Assembly (NCBI GenBank): GCA_013398275.1
Contig: VZSE01002468.1
Span: 1,463,825-1,527,824, forward strand
Source of the DNA: Promerops cafer
Taxonomy: Eukaryota > Chordata > Aves > Passeriformes > Nectariniidae
Reading direction: 5' to 3'
Length of the DNA stretch: 64,000 bases
The notes under the pieces were generated by a model, which was not told where the DNA came from, did no database searches, and saw only the letters and a program-made list of their open reading frames with translations. Every line of letters begins with the position of its first letter. The first letter of the stretch is position 1. Both the position numbers and the translations under genes were made by a program. Of this stretch, positions 1 to 30,866 are shown piece after piece.

Positions 1-19576
<19,576 letters not shown>

Positions 19577-19632
19577 CCCGCTCCCCGCCCGCCGCGCAGC
19601 TCCTACGAGCGGCCGCCGAGCAGCGCATTCCC

Positions 19633-19646
19633 GGGGCGGGGCGGGG
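19633..19646. promoter_or_regulatory. Triple GC box (Sp1-type), 57 bases upstream of the SLC22A15 ATG
   Basis: The sequence GGGGCGGGGCGGGG gives overlapping Sp/KLF sites and a G-run pattern that could fold into a quadruplex together with the nearby GGG at about 19661. It is inside the CpG island. Confidence 0.6.
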
Positions 19647-19832
19647 CGCGGAGCAGCAGCCGGGCCCTCGCGGAGCTGGAGCAGAAGGAGAGGGAGGAGG
19701 AGGAGGCGGAGGAGGGAAGGGCGGGAGGCGCGATGCGGTGCTATGCGCAGGCTCCGGGGAGAGCAGCCGGGATGCGGCCGCCTCCCTCCTTCCCGGGCTG
19801 CCGCCGGGGAAGCGGAAGCGCGGGCGGGCTGA

Positions 19833-19843
19833 GCGCAGGCGCA
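19833..19843. promoter_or_regulatory. NRF1-like site
   Basis: GCGCAGGCGCA matches the NRF1 core GCGCANGCGC exactly. NRF1 sites are common in TATA-less CpG island promoters and usually lie near initiation sites, so transcription may begin within about 100 bases of here, on the minus strand. That placement is inference. Confidence 0.5.
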
Positions 19844-20160
19844 CGGCCCGGGATTCAGCGGTGTGGGATGGGGGCGTGTGGGGCGGTGGGCGGGGTGAGG
19901 GCTGAGGGCTGGGCGAGAGCGCTGTCAGGGAGGCAGCGCCGAGGTGCCTCGGGTCGGGTCCCTTACAGTGAGCGGGGTGGGCACTGCGGAGGTGGCTGCG
20001 AGGTGCGGGGGGATGTGCCTCCGGAGGTCACAGCTGGGCACAGCTCTTGCGAAGGGGAAGGGGCGCAGAGGTGCTGCCTCTGGATCCTTGGTTAGACCAG
20101 GGCAGTAAGGTGGCCCTGCGGGCTCGGCGAGAAGGCTGCACTGGGTCCATGCTGGCGAGG

Positions 20161-21807
20161 CGTTCCGGGTTTTATGGCATTGTCCGTGCAGCAGCTGGGC
20201 TCCCACCGTCCGGTTTCATCCAACAAAGCACAGTGGAGTCACAGTGTGCGCTCAGCAGGTTTGCACCGTACTCAGCAGGGTAGCTGTACCCACATAGAGT
20301 GCACGCTGCTTCAATTCTGACAGTTCACAGCGGACCCCAAAATGCTGACACACCTTAGCTGTGGAATATTCTGTAATGATACTTCATAGCTTACCTGCCG
20401 ATAGTCGGAAGAAAAAAAAAAAAAAAAAAAGAAAGCCGAAACTGACATAAGGCTATTGTGTAGGTGCCACTAGGGGTCAGTTCTGCACCCACACAAATCT
20501 TACTGTTCTTGATTTAATGCCTAGTGAGGACATGCCTCTCTCCATTACACCAGTTTCCACAAAACTGTAGCTGTAGTGTATTTAATGAAAAGAATTTTGA
20601 GAGCCTTCATTGTGAACATGGGGTAGAAGTTCTCACTTAGAAGTAATAGGACTGGTTTGGGAAGGAGCATGAACTCTTACTGCATAGAGAAGGGAAGAGA
20701 GATAAATACAAGTGAAATAGGCATGTTGCAAAATGGCAATGAGCTTTTCATGGTCCATTTGCATTACACCTTTACAATAAAGCTCCAGGAACACGAAGCA
20801 ACTTAGATTGTTGAGACTTTTTTTACCTAGTGGTACTGAGAAGCAGCAGCAACATCTTTATGCTTGTAGCTTTTATTGTATGAACAATAGAAAGGAAGAG
20901 AGTTGTTGTGAGCTGTGACCTTTAGGACCATGCCAGGAGCCTGGGAAATAATACCATTTCTGTGCTGAAAAAAATCTTGGCAAATCGACAGTCATCAAAG
21001 CAATTTACTCTTAAAATGAAATTCACCTTTGCCCTAAGCACTTCTTTTCATATTTGAGGCTTAGTACAGATTGATTAAAAGCAAAACAGCAAAGGATTTC
21101 TGAAATGTCAGGACCTTTCTGCTGTTCGCCCAAGTGCACTTGTCTCATTTTATTGCTCAGCTAAGATGTGGAGGACATGTCCTTGTGTTTGGGAGCTCTG
21201 CACTCATCTCCCCTGCATCCTTCCTGCTCTTGCCAGTTCAGCCACACTCTGTGGCAACCACAGCTTTATTCCAGCTTGTCCAGTAACAGGGAGCTTTACC
21301 ATCAACACCCAGCTCCTCCTTGACTCTCGAGCAAAGGTGAACAGATGCTAGGGAAGGAGGTGGTACGTGGCTCCCTGTCAGGATTGTACTGCCCCCTGAA
21401 TTGCTGTGTGCACCCTGCATTCCCCAGGCACTTCTCATCTCTGTCTCACTTGGGACCTCCAGCACCCCTGCCTAGGGATTTTCCTCCCTATGCTCCCTGC
21501 TTGCTTACAGCCACCCAAGCTCCAGGTTCTGCCTGCTATATGGGCAGCAATTAAGAACTGTCAGCTTTCTGTATTCACCTCCATGGGGTGCTGCCTTCCA
21601 GATGATGCTTCTGCCCCGCTCCTGTCACGCCTCTGCTGAGAGAACACCTCTGACTCCCACAGCTTCCAGTCCTGACCATAGTGAAGTTACAGCATTGGCC
21701 TTACACATATCAACACCATGCAGCAATGCCCTGTGCCTGGGGAAAACAGCTGTCGGGGAGCTGTCTGCTCTTGTGCTGCTGCTTCCCAAACTGACTCCAG
21801 CAGAGAA
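20161..21807. other. Intergenic sequence upstream of SLC22A15
   Basis: The sequence falls from GC-rich to average composition. It contains an A19 run at 20412-20430. Short open frames at 21166-21640 on the plus strand are proline- and leucine-rich and do not resemble a known protein. Nothing else is recognised. Confidence 0.7.
20412..20430. repeat. A19 homopolymer
   Basis: An uninterrupted A run follows GTCGGAAG. It could be the tail of a short retroposed fragment, but no body is recognised upstream. Confidence 0.9.
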
Positions 21808-22010
21808 CCATGAAGGTGATTAAGGGACTGCAGCATCTGTCGTGTGTGGAAAGGCTGAGAGCTGGAACTGGCTAGCCTAAAGCTAAGAAGGCTCAGGGAA
21901 GAACTTCACAATGTGTGTAAATAACCTGATGGAAAGGATTGAAGAGGAGGAGGCTCTTCTCAGTGCTGTCTTCCAACAGGACAAGAGGCAATCCCTCTTG
22001 AAACGTAAAA
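21808..22010 (+). mobile_element. Degraded CR1 LINE fragment, sense orientation
   Basis: The order of segments follows the CR1 3' region in sense direction: GGTGATTAAGGGACTG, GGAAAGGCTGAGAG, GAAGGCTCAGGGAAGA, a TGTGTAAATAACCTGA-like segment, then GGACAAGAGGCAATC. It is clearly diverged and loses similarity near 22010, before the 3' octamer end. It is the only CR1 copy here in the plus orientation. Edges are approximate. Confidence 0.75.
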
Positions 22011-22630
22011 AAAGTCACTGGCAATGAAAGGCCACTGTCCCATGAGGCCAGTGGTTTTGGAGAGGGTTGGATGCAATGTTTAGAGGTTTCAGTCAACAAT
22101 AGCACTGCACTCTACTTAGCCAATGATCTGTCCTTGCTGGAGCCCTCAGATCTTCCCAGAGAATTATTGTCTGTGAAGTTCATTAATGTACAATTTTCTC
22201 CCTCCTCCTCCTCATTAATAACCATGTCAAATAAGAATACTCTTAATAATCCTGTCTGTGGGGAATTTTTCATTTAATGAGAGCAAATCAGGCTTCTTAC
22301 TCAGCCATAAATGTGGTGCCCCCTACGTTTTTCTGCATCACTCCCAACCCTCGCTGTGTTGCTACTGCTTCATGGGTTTGTTGCCATTAGAGGCTTACAC
22401 ATCAAATTCATCTGGGCAACCCAAAACTGAGACAGCTGTGTGGCTTCTTTTTCAGACTTTCTGAAATAATAGTTCCAGATACATTCTGCCCTTTTCTGTC
22501 TGTATGTAACGATGACCCAGAGCATTCGTAGTACTAGGTATATGTAAATGCAAAGGGATAACCCTAAGCTATGTTCCCCTCTGGGAAACACATAAACAAA
22601 CAAAAAATTGAAAAAATATTAAAAAAACCC

Positions 22631-22648
22631 CAACAACAACAACAACAA
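22631..22648. repeat. (CAA)n microsatellite
   Basis: About six CAA units sit within a longer A-rich stretch (22608-22660). Confidence 0.85.
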
Positions 22649-24787
22649 AAACAAAAAAGTGAAACTAGATATCTTAGAGTTTTAGAGGTAAAAACTCATT
22701 CTGGTTCACTGATGCTGTGTTTCCAGATTTGCTATATTCATTTGTAGTAGATTCTGATAATGGCCAGTAATTTTTCTTTGAAAACACAAGCAATAGTAGT
22801 TTTTAAAAATACCTTAAAAGAACTTCTGATGTTCCCACCTTCTAGCTGGGGATTTCTTATCCATTCAAAGGTGTCCACACAAATTGTTCATCCAGCAGTT
22901 GGCGCAGATGAGATCTAAAGAAGTTCTGTTCCTGATGGAGGAAGTTTCAGGTCATCCATGAGTGGATATTGTGAGTTAGATATGAAACTCTGTAGCCAGG
23001 CTGCTGCAGATGATGTAAGTGGGTTCAAGTGAAGGATCAACAAGTACTAACAAGTACAAAATTCCGCTGAGGTTTATCTAAAAAAGGAAACACCTCTGAT
23101 TCTGAAAAGTCCCCAGAAGACAAATTGTTCAAGCTGGTATCTGAAAGAAATACTTACCCTGTCTTGTGATACTCCTGTGTAAGCATTAGCTTTTGGCCAC
23201 AGCAAGAGATGGCATTTGGGCCAGAAAGGACATTTTCAGCCTGTTGCCACTTTTGTGATCTTGCACTTCAGGTTCCCATCCCCTCATGGCTTCCACCCCC
23301 CTACCTCACAGGAGGTTTGCACCACATCAGCTGAGCTGAATGCTGAACACTGAATGGCAAAAGACTGAGGTCTGACTGCAGCAGTGAGAATGGCAGCTGT
23401 GGGAAGAGTGGTGGAAATCTCTTCCACAAGAATATAAAAGGGTTGTAGTTCATAAAACCTGTTACTATTAAACAAGACCAGGGCTAAGAAGAGGTCACTC
23501 CTTTAGGATGAACATAAAGCAGAGGTTCTCTTGATCTCTTAACTTCATCTGGTCCACAGCACAATGACAGGAGCAGTCAGAGGGTTGACAGTATCTGCCT
23601 TTGCTGGCCCCCTGTTACTGAAAATGAAGATTTTTTCCAACCAGACTAATCAGCTGCTCGTTGCAGCTGGCTTACCCCATAATACTATGCAAAGCTAGCA
23701 TATGGCTCATTACAATATACCCTGACTAAGTGTGCAGCCAAACAATCCACCAAGGCATTTTTGCTTCTCTGATGTGTTGTTTGCACTTTTTGCAAACAAA
23801 GCAACAAACAATTCCTTTGGAGGCACTTTTCAATTTTAGATGAGGCTTGGGGATACTGAATTTCTGTCTGAACTGTGAATGATGTTAAAAGCTGATTCCC
23901 TATCCCTTCCTGGATGGACAGTTGTCTGTTGCAGAACAGATCCAGTTCAAGTTCCTGAGAAATCCAAGCTTGCTTACATATCATGTATCTCTGGCAGTGG
24001 ACAGTTTCTCTCAGGATGTCTCCCCTGGTCATGCCCCAAAGTGCACATCTGTGACCAACACCTTCTTGGCCAACAGCCTCTGTAAGTCTCAATCCTGCTC
24101 AGTTTCCCATCACTTAGACATTGCCTGCAGTGTCCATCCTGGGGTGGGAGCTCTGCTTTCATCACAAACGCTGACAGGGGTTTCAGCTTGAGCAAAGGAG
24201 TTTATGAAGCACACCTCTGTGCTTAAAAATACTAAAATCTTAGACATTAAAAAGAAAAAAAGAAAAAACAGGGTAGTCTTAAGAAGCAGGATTGGCCTCT
24301 GTGGCCTCCCAGCAGTGACTGGGACAGAGATAACAATGTTGAACATAAAGGTGAATGCTTGTACCTCTAAATGGCTCTCTTCAACAGTTGAGCTACCCTG
24401 CCTTGGAGAGAACCCATGTGTTCTCTGTAGGCTCTTTTCTTTCCAAGCAGTCATCATTTGGCTGCAGTACTGCTCATAATCTTGACATTTACACCATCTA
24501 TTCTCTGCCATATCACCAGCATGCAAAAGACTTGTTTGGACCATGTCTCTTGCTCTGGAGACTGATGAAGATCCCACAGAAGTACACAGAAGCACTTACA
24601 GGTGGTTTGTCTGGCAGAGGCAACAGCACTCTGGATCTGGAGGCAGAGAGGGCATTCAGCAAGTGATAGCTTTTTCACAATTCCCTCAAAATGCAAAAAG
24701 TAAGGATAACCTCATGGATTTCAGCAGCTATTTCCATCCCAGGTGTGCCACGTAGTGCAGGACTGGTATTCGGTTCAATATGTTTGA

Positions 24788-24797
24788 CCCCCCCCCC
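24788..24797. repeat. C10 homopolymer
   Basis: Ten consecutive C follow TTTGA. It is short and prone to length error. Confidence 0.9.
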
Positions 24798-25669
24798 ATT
24801 AAATTTCTTAATCACCACTGCTGCAGGTTATCACAGGAGTAACATCTTTCAACAGCAACTGCAAACTGAAAAATAAGGCTTTTGTTCCTGTCCTGCTCTT
24901 GCAAAAGAAGTGTGATAATTTAGGAACACCCCTCAAAAAAGAAGGTGTAAAGACAGCCAGACACCAGGCAAAGTGCTGCTGAGTATAAGGTAGAAGCTCA
25001 TAGTCAAAATTATCAGAAGTTTGGAGACCTAGGAGCATGGTGGCAGCACCATGGAAAGTCTGATGAGGCCCTGCTTGTTGTACCTGATGGGCAGACACGG
25101 ATTGTGCTATATGGACTGCCATGCTCTGGCTGGCACTAGCTCAGGGCTATCCAAAGCACGATCTAAGGAACCATGTAGATGTACCTTAGGCTTCTGCACA
25201 AAACAGAGGAAGCATCCATGGATGATGGGATTCTGTATATTTAGCTCTAGACATGGGAGGTGGGGGACACTCATGTGAATAACCAGAATATCACCAAGAG
25301 GTCTTTTGTAGGTAGTAGTAGGGCACTTCTCCAGCAAACAGATTTGCACCTTGGGAGAGTGCCAAAGACACAAAGGTCTTGTGGACTTTGTTTCTCCAAA
25401 GAACTGTAGGTTCTCAAAGTGACGTTGTAGAGTATCTACAAAAGATGTCTGCAAGGGAAGACCCTCACTCAATAATACTAGGAAGGGACAGTGACACAAT
25501 CTGGGTTTTGCAGCAAAGAACACTTTTGAAACATATGCAGCTAGGCAGTGGAAAAAGAGAACCCCAGGTGCTTCCCATTACCCAAGGAAAAAGGAGGTTT
25601 CAAGTCATCCTTGTGTTCCAACATCGCAGTTCATTTATGGGTAAAAAAAAGACACACAGGGCACAGTTT

Positions 25670-25893
25670 CATAGAATCATAGAATTGTTAAGGTTGGAAA
25701 AGACCTCTAAGATCATTGAGTCCAACCATTAGTCCAGCACCACCATCTTCACCACAAGGCCATGTCCCCAAGTGCCACTTCTAGATGGTTTTGAACACTT
25801 CCAGGTCCCTGGGCAGCCAGTTGCAATGCCTGACCACCCTTTCAGTGAAGAATTTTTTTCTAATATCCAATCTAAACCTACCCTATTGCCGCG
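25670..25893 (-). mobile_element. CR1 LINE fragment, antisense, 3' end at 25670
   Basis: It begins with CATAGAATCATAGAATTG, the reversed terminal octamers of avian CR1, then GGTTGGAAAAGACCTCTAAG and GAGTCCAACC, a TTGAACACTTCCAGG segment, CTGGGCAGCC and TCTAATATCCAATCTAAACC, all in the order expected for the reverse complement of the CR1 3' region. It is 5'-truncated at about 25893, a typical short copy. It ends roughly 120 bases from the CpG island at 26 kb. Confidence 0.92.
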
Positions 25894-26009
25894 TTTCTCA
25901 TGTTTCTGCTCGGCACCCTCAGCAATTGGCACTTAGGGAAAAAGAGCAGGGTGGGAGGAAGGCAAAAGCAAGCCCCTCTGTGGTTAGAGGCTCCCTCTCA
26001 GCCCCCAAC

Positions 26010-26330
26010 TCTGACCCGACGCGCGTGAAACAAACGGGAGGGCGGAACCCTTCCACCCAACAGAAGGCAGGAGCCGGGGAAGATGCCTAAATCTCTTTTC
26101 AGGACGGGACAAAACCCATCAATAAATGAACAGCTGTCGGAGGTTCCCTGCGCGCCGGGAACAAAGAGCGGCTGCGGCTCCGGCGGGGGCCCGCAGGGGG
26201 CGGCCGAGCGCTGCCGCGCCGGGCGAAGCCGCGGAGGGGCCCGGAGGGGCCGCGGTGCGCTGCGCGGGGCTTTGCATCGCGGCTAATCAGTTCCGCGCAA
26301 GCCGCTTATGCAGGGCGGCACTCGAGCATC
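26010..26330. promoter_or_regulatory. Orphan CpG island 6.5 kb upstream of SLC22A15
   Basis: A dense GC- and CpG-rich block is set sharply in average-composition sequence. Its core, 26140-26310, has many CGCG, GCCGCGG and GGGGCC words. No recognised coding exon begins or ends in it; the overlapping plus-strand open frames are alanine-, arginine- and glycine-rich and fit GC bias alone. It could be the promoter of a non-coding RNA, an alternative first exon for SLC22A15, or an insulator-type element, given the CTCF-like motif at 26190-26203. Edges are by eye. Confidence 0.7.
26190..26203 (+). promoter_or_regulatory. Candidate CTCF binding site
   Basis: CCCGCAGGGGGCGG fits the CTCF core CCASYAGRKGGCRS at 13 of 14 positions; only the third base differs. 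It is in the centre of the orphan CpG island. The motif orientation is plus. GC-rich islands give chance matches, so occupancy is not established. Confidence 0.55.
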
Positions 26331-27245
26331 AGCCCTCTTGGCGTGTCTCCTGAAGCATAGGGCATGACAGCAACTTGCACATCTTGCTGCTTAAATGTGC
26401 TATTTAAATAAGGCACGGCTGAAATCTGGGGTTGGATGCTGTAGCCTGGATTAATCTTTGACAGAATATGAAAGCGGTCTCGTCGGATGTTTCTGGCAAA
26501 AGATATGCAAATTTGCCATTCAGACTTGTAAAGATCTAGTTCTTAATTGCTATGACTATTAGTCACTGTGCCCATCACTACATCACACTATACCAGCATG
26601 GAGCTGTAGTACACAACGAAAGCCAAAGAACATTTTTCTACCAGAGGTGAGAGCAGCAGCTGCTCTACAAAGGGTTGACTTCCTCAACATGGCAATGATA
26701 AGTACAAGTCTTACCAGTATTTTTTCTCTTGGCCTTGATGGTCACATTTTCCAGACTGCTGGGGTGTTTTAAATTGCCATAACAGGTACAGAGTAGCTGC
26801 AAAATTTGTTTATGTTGGCAAAACCTAGGAGAAGGGCAGAATGAGATCCTTCCCAAGTCTAAATCACATAGCTGAATTCCTGGAGGTAAAGGCATGTGGC
26901 AGTTTTATACATTTTTAAGTCTCTGGGCTACTGCACAGAAGCAAATTTGTCTTGAGTTAGCGTAGGCTGAATGGAAGAAATCCTTTTAGAAAACTGAAAT
27001 GGTAGAATCCAAGTCTTATGTAGCAAACGCAAAGACTTTTTAGAAAATTTGGATGATGCTAAAATCTGAGAGTCATCCTTGTCCTCCAAACAAAGAAGGA
27101 TTTCTCCATGTAACTGCATGCTCTTTGAAAGACGACCTCCTGTTGTTATCGTGACACCTGCCACCTGTCAATCCCTTGTTCTTCATTTGGTGAAATTGGA
27201 GGAGATTTTGCATCTTCCATGCCACTTGTAGTTCTGTAGACTTCC
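26331..27245. other. Intergenic, no gene seen
   Basis: Immediately right of the CpG island lies a TATTTAAATA palindrome (about 26400-26409) that could serve as a TATA-like or MADS-type site. The rest is AT-rich with short random open frames. Confidence 0.6.
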
Positions 27246-27637
27246 ACAGAATCATAGAATGGTTTGGGCTGGAAAGGACCTTAGAGATCACCTAGTTCCA
27301 ACCCCCCCATCATGGTCTTCCACTAGACCAGGGTGCTCAGAGCTTCATCCAACCCGGCCTTGAAAACTTCCAGGTATGCGGCATCCACAGCTTTTCTGGG
27401 CAAGCTGTTCCTGTGCCTCACCACCCTGAGAGTAAAAAATTTCTTCCTAATATCCAATCTAAATCTCTCTTCCTTCAGACTAAAGCCATTCTCCCTTGGC
27501 TTTTCACTACATGCCCTTGTGAAAAGTCCTTCTCCAGCTTTCTTTTAGGCCCCCTTCATCAAGTGCTGATGCTCTAAGGTCTCCCCAAAGCGTTTTCCTC
27601 TCCAGGCTGAACAGCCCCAGCTCTCTGAGATTGTCTA
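27246..27637 (-). mobile_element. CR1 LINE fragment, antisense, about 390 bases
   Basis: It starts with CAGAATCATAGAATGG and GGCTGGAAAGGACCTTAG, then CTAGTTCCAACCC, GAAAACTTCCAGG, CTTCCTAATATCCAATCTAA, and finally CTCTCCAGGCTGAACAGCCC, all matching the reverse complement of the avian CR1 3' region. It is the longest CR1 copy in the window and lacks the reverse transcriptase part. Its 3' end is to the left. Confidence 0.93.
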
Positions 27638-29104
27638 CTTTGTTACATCTGCTATTCTTTTGGAACAGTGCACAGAAGAAGAACTACCTGGGAAAGCTCC
27701 TCAGCTGGAAATGCAGGGAGAAAGTGCGTAAGAGGTTCTCAGATGTGTCATTTTCTGTAACCAGCTCCCAAAGCACTTCTTTCAGTCCAGAGCTGGCCGT
27801 TTGGAGCAATCTGATTTAGGACTGTTGATATAAATGAAATAAAAGCTGGAGAGCACTTTTGCTGCCAAAGGTGGCGGTGGTACTGAATTAAAGCTATATA
27901 GAGCTTTTGTATCTACAGACTTCTCAGAAAAAGTTGCAGGCCATGTTCCTGCTCGATCTCCTCCTTCTGTGTGAGCTCTGGACTGTGAGAACAATCCATC
28001 CAGCTGAGTTTGGTCTCCCAGTCTAATTCTTTCTGGTAGTAAAAAGCAGTCAGAGAGCATAGAATACGCGTTTCTTCTCCCCAAAATCTGGTTCTCCACA
28101 AGCTGTACTCATCAGTTGGTCTCAGACCCTGCAATTCTTGATGGGATTGCTCTGCTGATCCACCCCCAGACTGATTTACAGGAGACCTGTGTGGAGCCAT
28201 GTAAAGAAGTTTCCTGAGCAGGGGACAGTTCACATAAGCAAGTGTATTAGATTCTGGTGACAAACAACATCAGTAGGAACTGACATCAGCTCCAAGCCCC
28301 AGTAAGGAGCAGCAATAGAGAACTTCCCTTCTTCAGTTTCCACTACTGACATTGAGGACCTGAGGCCTCCTCTTGGAGACTAGGTTCAGCCTCCATCACT
28401 TAGCTCATCATTGACTCAAACTGCCAAGGAGGACATCTGGTAGCAAAGGGAGCTAGTGCTTTTTCTGAGGTGGAAATACAGTGTCTTTATTAGCAGCTGC
28501 ATTTAGACTTCTAACTAATTTCATCTAGGCCACTGAGCAGTTGGAGAATGACAGCAGCTCCACTGAGTTTTGAGGGTACAAGTGTACCTAAAGGCTTCAG
28601 CTGTATTAACATGTTTGGCTACTGTGTGACAGATCTGCCGTGGGGTATGAATTCAGGGATGGCATTCTAAGAGGAGCTGGCATTTTTGATCGGTTCGTTG
28701 GTCATGACACCTGAGGCAGGAGTTTGCATAAGTCTCAGACCCTATTTCCAACGCCTTTAATGATTGCAGTCACTGAAGTGCGTTGTGTCAAGGGGGCAAA
28801 GGCTCCATTTGGAGGGATAAAGGAAGCACAAGTGTGAACAGCTGCATTACTCTTCACTGGGGCTGGGATATCCATCCTAACCCCAGGGTGGGCAAGAGAA
28901 AGGGCTCCAAGCTTCTCAGCAGAGATAAACTTCCTCACTGACTCCCAGTTTATTTTATAAATCCTCATGTATGAGTATGGGGAACTGAATCCCACCCTGA
29001 ACTACCACATGTCCTAGGGGCAGGAGTGGAGCAAGAATTCAAAAGTCAGTTTTAGGAGTCTTAGGGAAATGGAGGCAAGGAGCAAAGCTGATTTTTGTAA
29101 GCTC

Positions 29105-29122
29105 TGTGAGATGCACAGGGAG
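29105..29122. repeat. 18-base direct repeat, left copy
   Basis: TGTGAGATGCACAGGGAG occurs here and again, without mismatch, at 29343-29360. The 220 bases between the copies could be an insertion with a target-site duplication, or the pair could reflect a local duplication. Confidence 0.85.
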
Positions 29123-29342
29123 TCAGCATCAGTGCTGGTAGATGTTATGAGATCTTTTCCCAGATACAGCTGTGAAGTGGACTGCCACTATCCCAGGTCT
29201 TTTTGCAAAGACTAGGCTGGCAACCTTCCTGCAAGAAGGGGACCAAAGGTAGAAAACTCACAGTAAGGGTAGACACATTACGACAACAGAGATCAAGGAG
29301 GATAAAATAAAGTCCCAACGGGGATTTGGATTTTAAATAATT

Positions 29343-29360
29343 TGTGAGATGCACAGGGAG
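29343..29360. repeat. 18-base direct repeat, right copy
   Basis: An identical copy of the 29105-29122 sequence, preceded by the A/T-rich segment TTTTAAATAATT. Confidence 0.85.
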
Positions 29361-30840
29361 CCAGATGGGTTTTAAACAAAGATTGTAGGGACAAGCTCAT
29401 TTCTCAATCAAAGAGTATCCTGATCCTGTTGATACTTCACATGTGTGCCACGTTTTCTATATCAAGTGGAAAAAGAAACTCGACTTCTTGGACTTGACTT
29501 GCTTTGCTTCCTGTGAAATGTGTTTCTAAGGATCAGTTTGTGGAGCTGAAAGAGATGCATGGGACATGAATGGAACATGGTGCAGTGAAGCTAACACATC
29601 GTCATATTTCCAGTACTCTGAATGGAGTATCTCTGCATGGCACAGAGTGGACCTGGCAGTTCCTTCAAAGCCAGCTTACAGCTCTTAGACTTGATATGCA
29701 CTTGCATTATAGACTCAGCCATTCTGGCCTTGCTGAGCAGGACTTCAATTGTTGTTTCTTCACTGAACATTTTTTTCTCAGTCAAAAACTTCATGTCAGT
29801 TCAGCCCTGTTCCATTCAAGTTACAGTGTTGGGAGAGGGAAAGCTACCAATGTTTGCTTTCTGTACCAAGAACAATAATGTTGGAAGCACTAATGAAGAG
29901 AAGGAAGGGTGTTTTCATAGAAAACATGTTGCCTACGTTCCATCTGAGAATGAGAAAAAACTGTGGTTGCCAGCTCTAAACTTGACAGGTTGCTGCCAAA
30001 ACAGAAGCATTGCCAATAAAAGCAAGGAAAGATTTGCTAAGAATACAGGCAGAGCTGCTTTTGCTCTTCATGAGTGAAGAACAGTTGGGAAGTGATTAGT
30101 CCACGGTGCCACTTGAAACAACTTTATCATATGTGCCATATGGACTTCAATACAAACTTCTCTGTAGTTTAATACTTGCTAATAAAGAAATCAACAGAAA
30201 GAAGTGAGAAAAGTTACATCTATGTCTGTGTAGACTGAAAGGGAAAAAGCAAAAATGGAAATTGAGAGGGTTTTTTTTGGCAGAGATGCACTGCCAAACC
30301 TACAAGCAAATCTTCAAGAGGTGAGCACCACAGATTTGCCCATGGAGAGGACAGGAAAACTAGCAATCAGTCAGCATGGATGAAACACCTCCCAGGAAAG
30401 GGAATGCAACACTTGAGGTAAAATGCAACATCCCCTTCTTCAAAACATGCTGTAACTTTAGTCATCTGACCCGAGTCCTGTGTTCTCCTCTGTCATGTTC
30501 TGGCCCATCGTGACCACTTAAATTATATTACCAGTTACATTATATATGATCAGTTAAGTTATATTCCTAATACCAAAAGAAGGAACCACACTCCATAATT
30601 CAGACAAGGATTGATATTTTCAGCTGTTTGAAAGTCAATAAAGACTTATCAATCGAGTCAATTGAGAGCTGTGATCAGAGGCAGGTCAATCTTATACAGA
30701 AACCAAAACACTTGAGGAAGTCAGTTCCTAGATTTTAGGTCTGGGGATTTAGTTTTTCTCTAAACCAGGAAAATCTGGGGTCAGATCTAGATAATCTAAG
30801 ATGTTTTCATCCCATGTGTCAGAATGTACATTTTGCCACC

Positions 30841-30866
30841 CCATCCATCCATGCATCCATCCATCA
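30841..30866. repeat. (ATCC)n microsatellite
   Basis: Interrupted CATC/ATCC tetramer repeat with one ATGC unit in the middle. Confidence 0.9.

Larger units (their letters stand above)
22011..25669. other. Intergenic; overlapping minus-strand open frames at 23685-25523
   Basis: No known gene is recognised. The stretch has a (CAA)n tract at 22631-22648 and a C10 run at 24788-24797. Between 25523 and 23685 the minus strand is almost continuously covered by open frames of 73-161 codons that change frame (25523-25107, 25122-24808, 24696-24454, 24595-24110, 24195-23974, 24092-23685). I cannot match any of them to a family; a decayed retroelement or chance are both possible. Confidence 0.5.

Noticed and set aside
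24110..24595. 161-codon minus-strand open frame as a separate gene
   Set aside because: It contains a phenylalanine run from a T/A-rich tract and no known motif. It is kept only as part of the open-frame cluster finding.
26083..26353. Two overlapping plus-strand open frames in the orphan CpG island
   Set aside because: Composition (Ala, Arg, Gly) follows GC bias and there is no recognisable domain or matching downstream exon.
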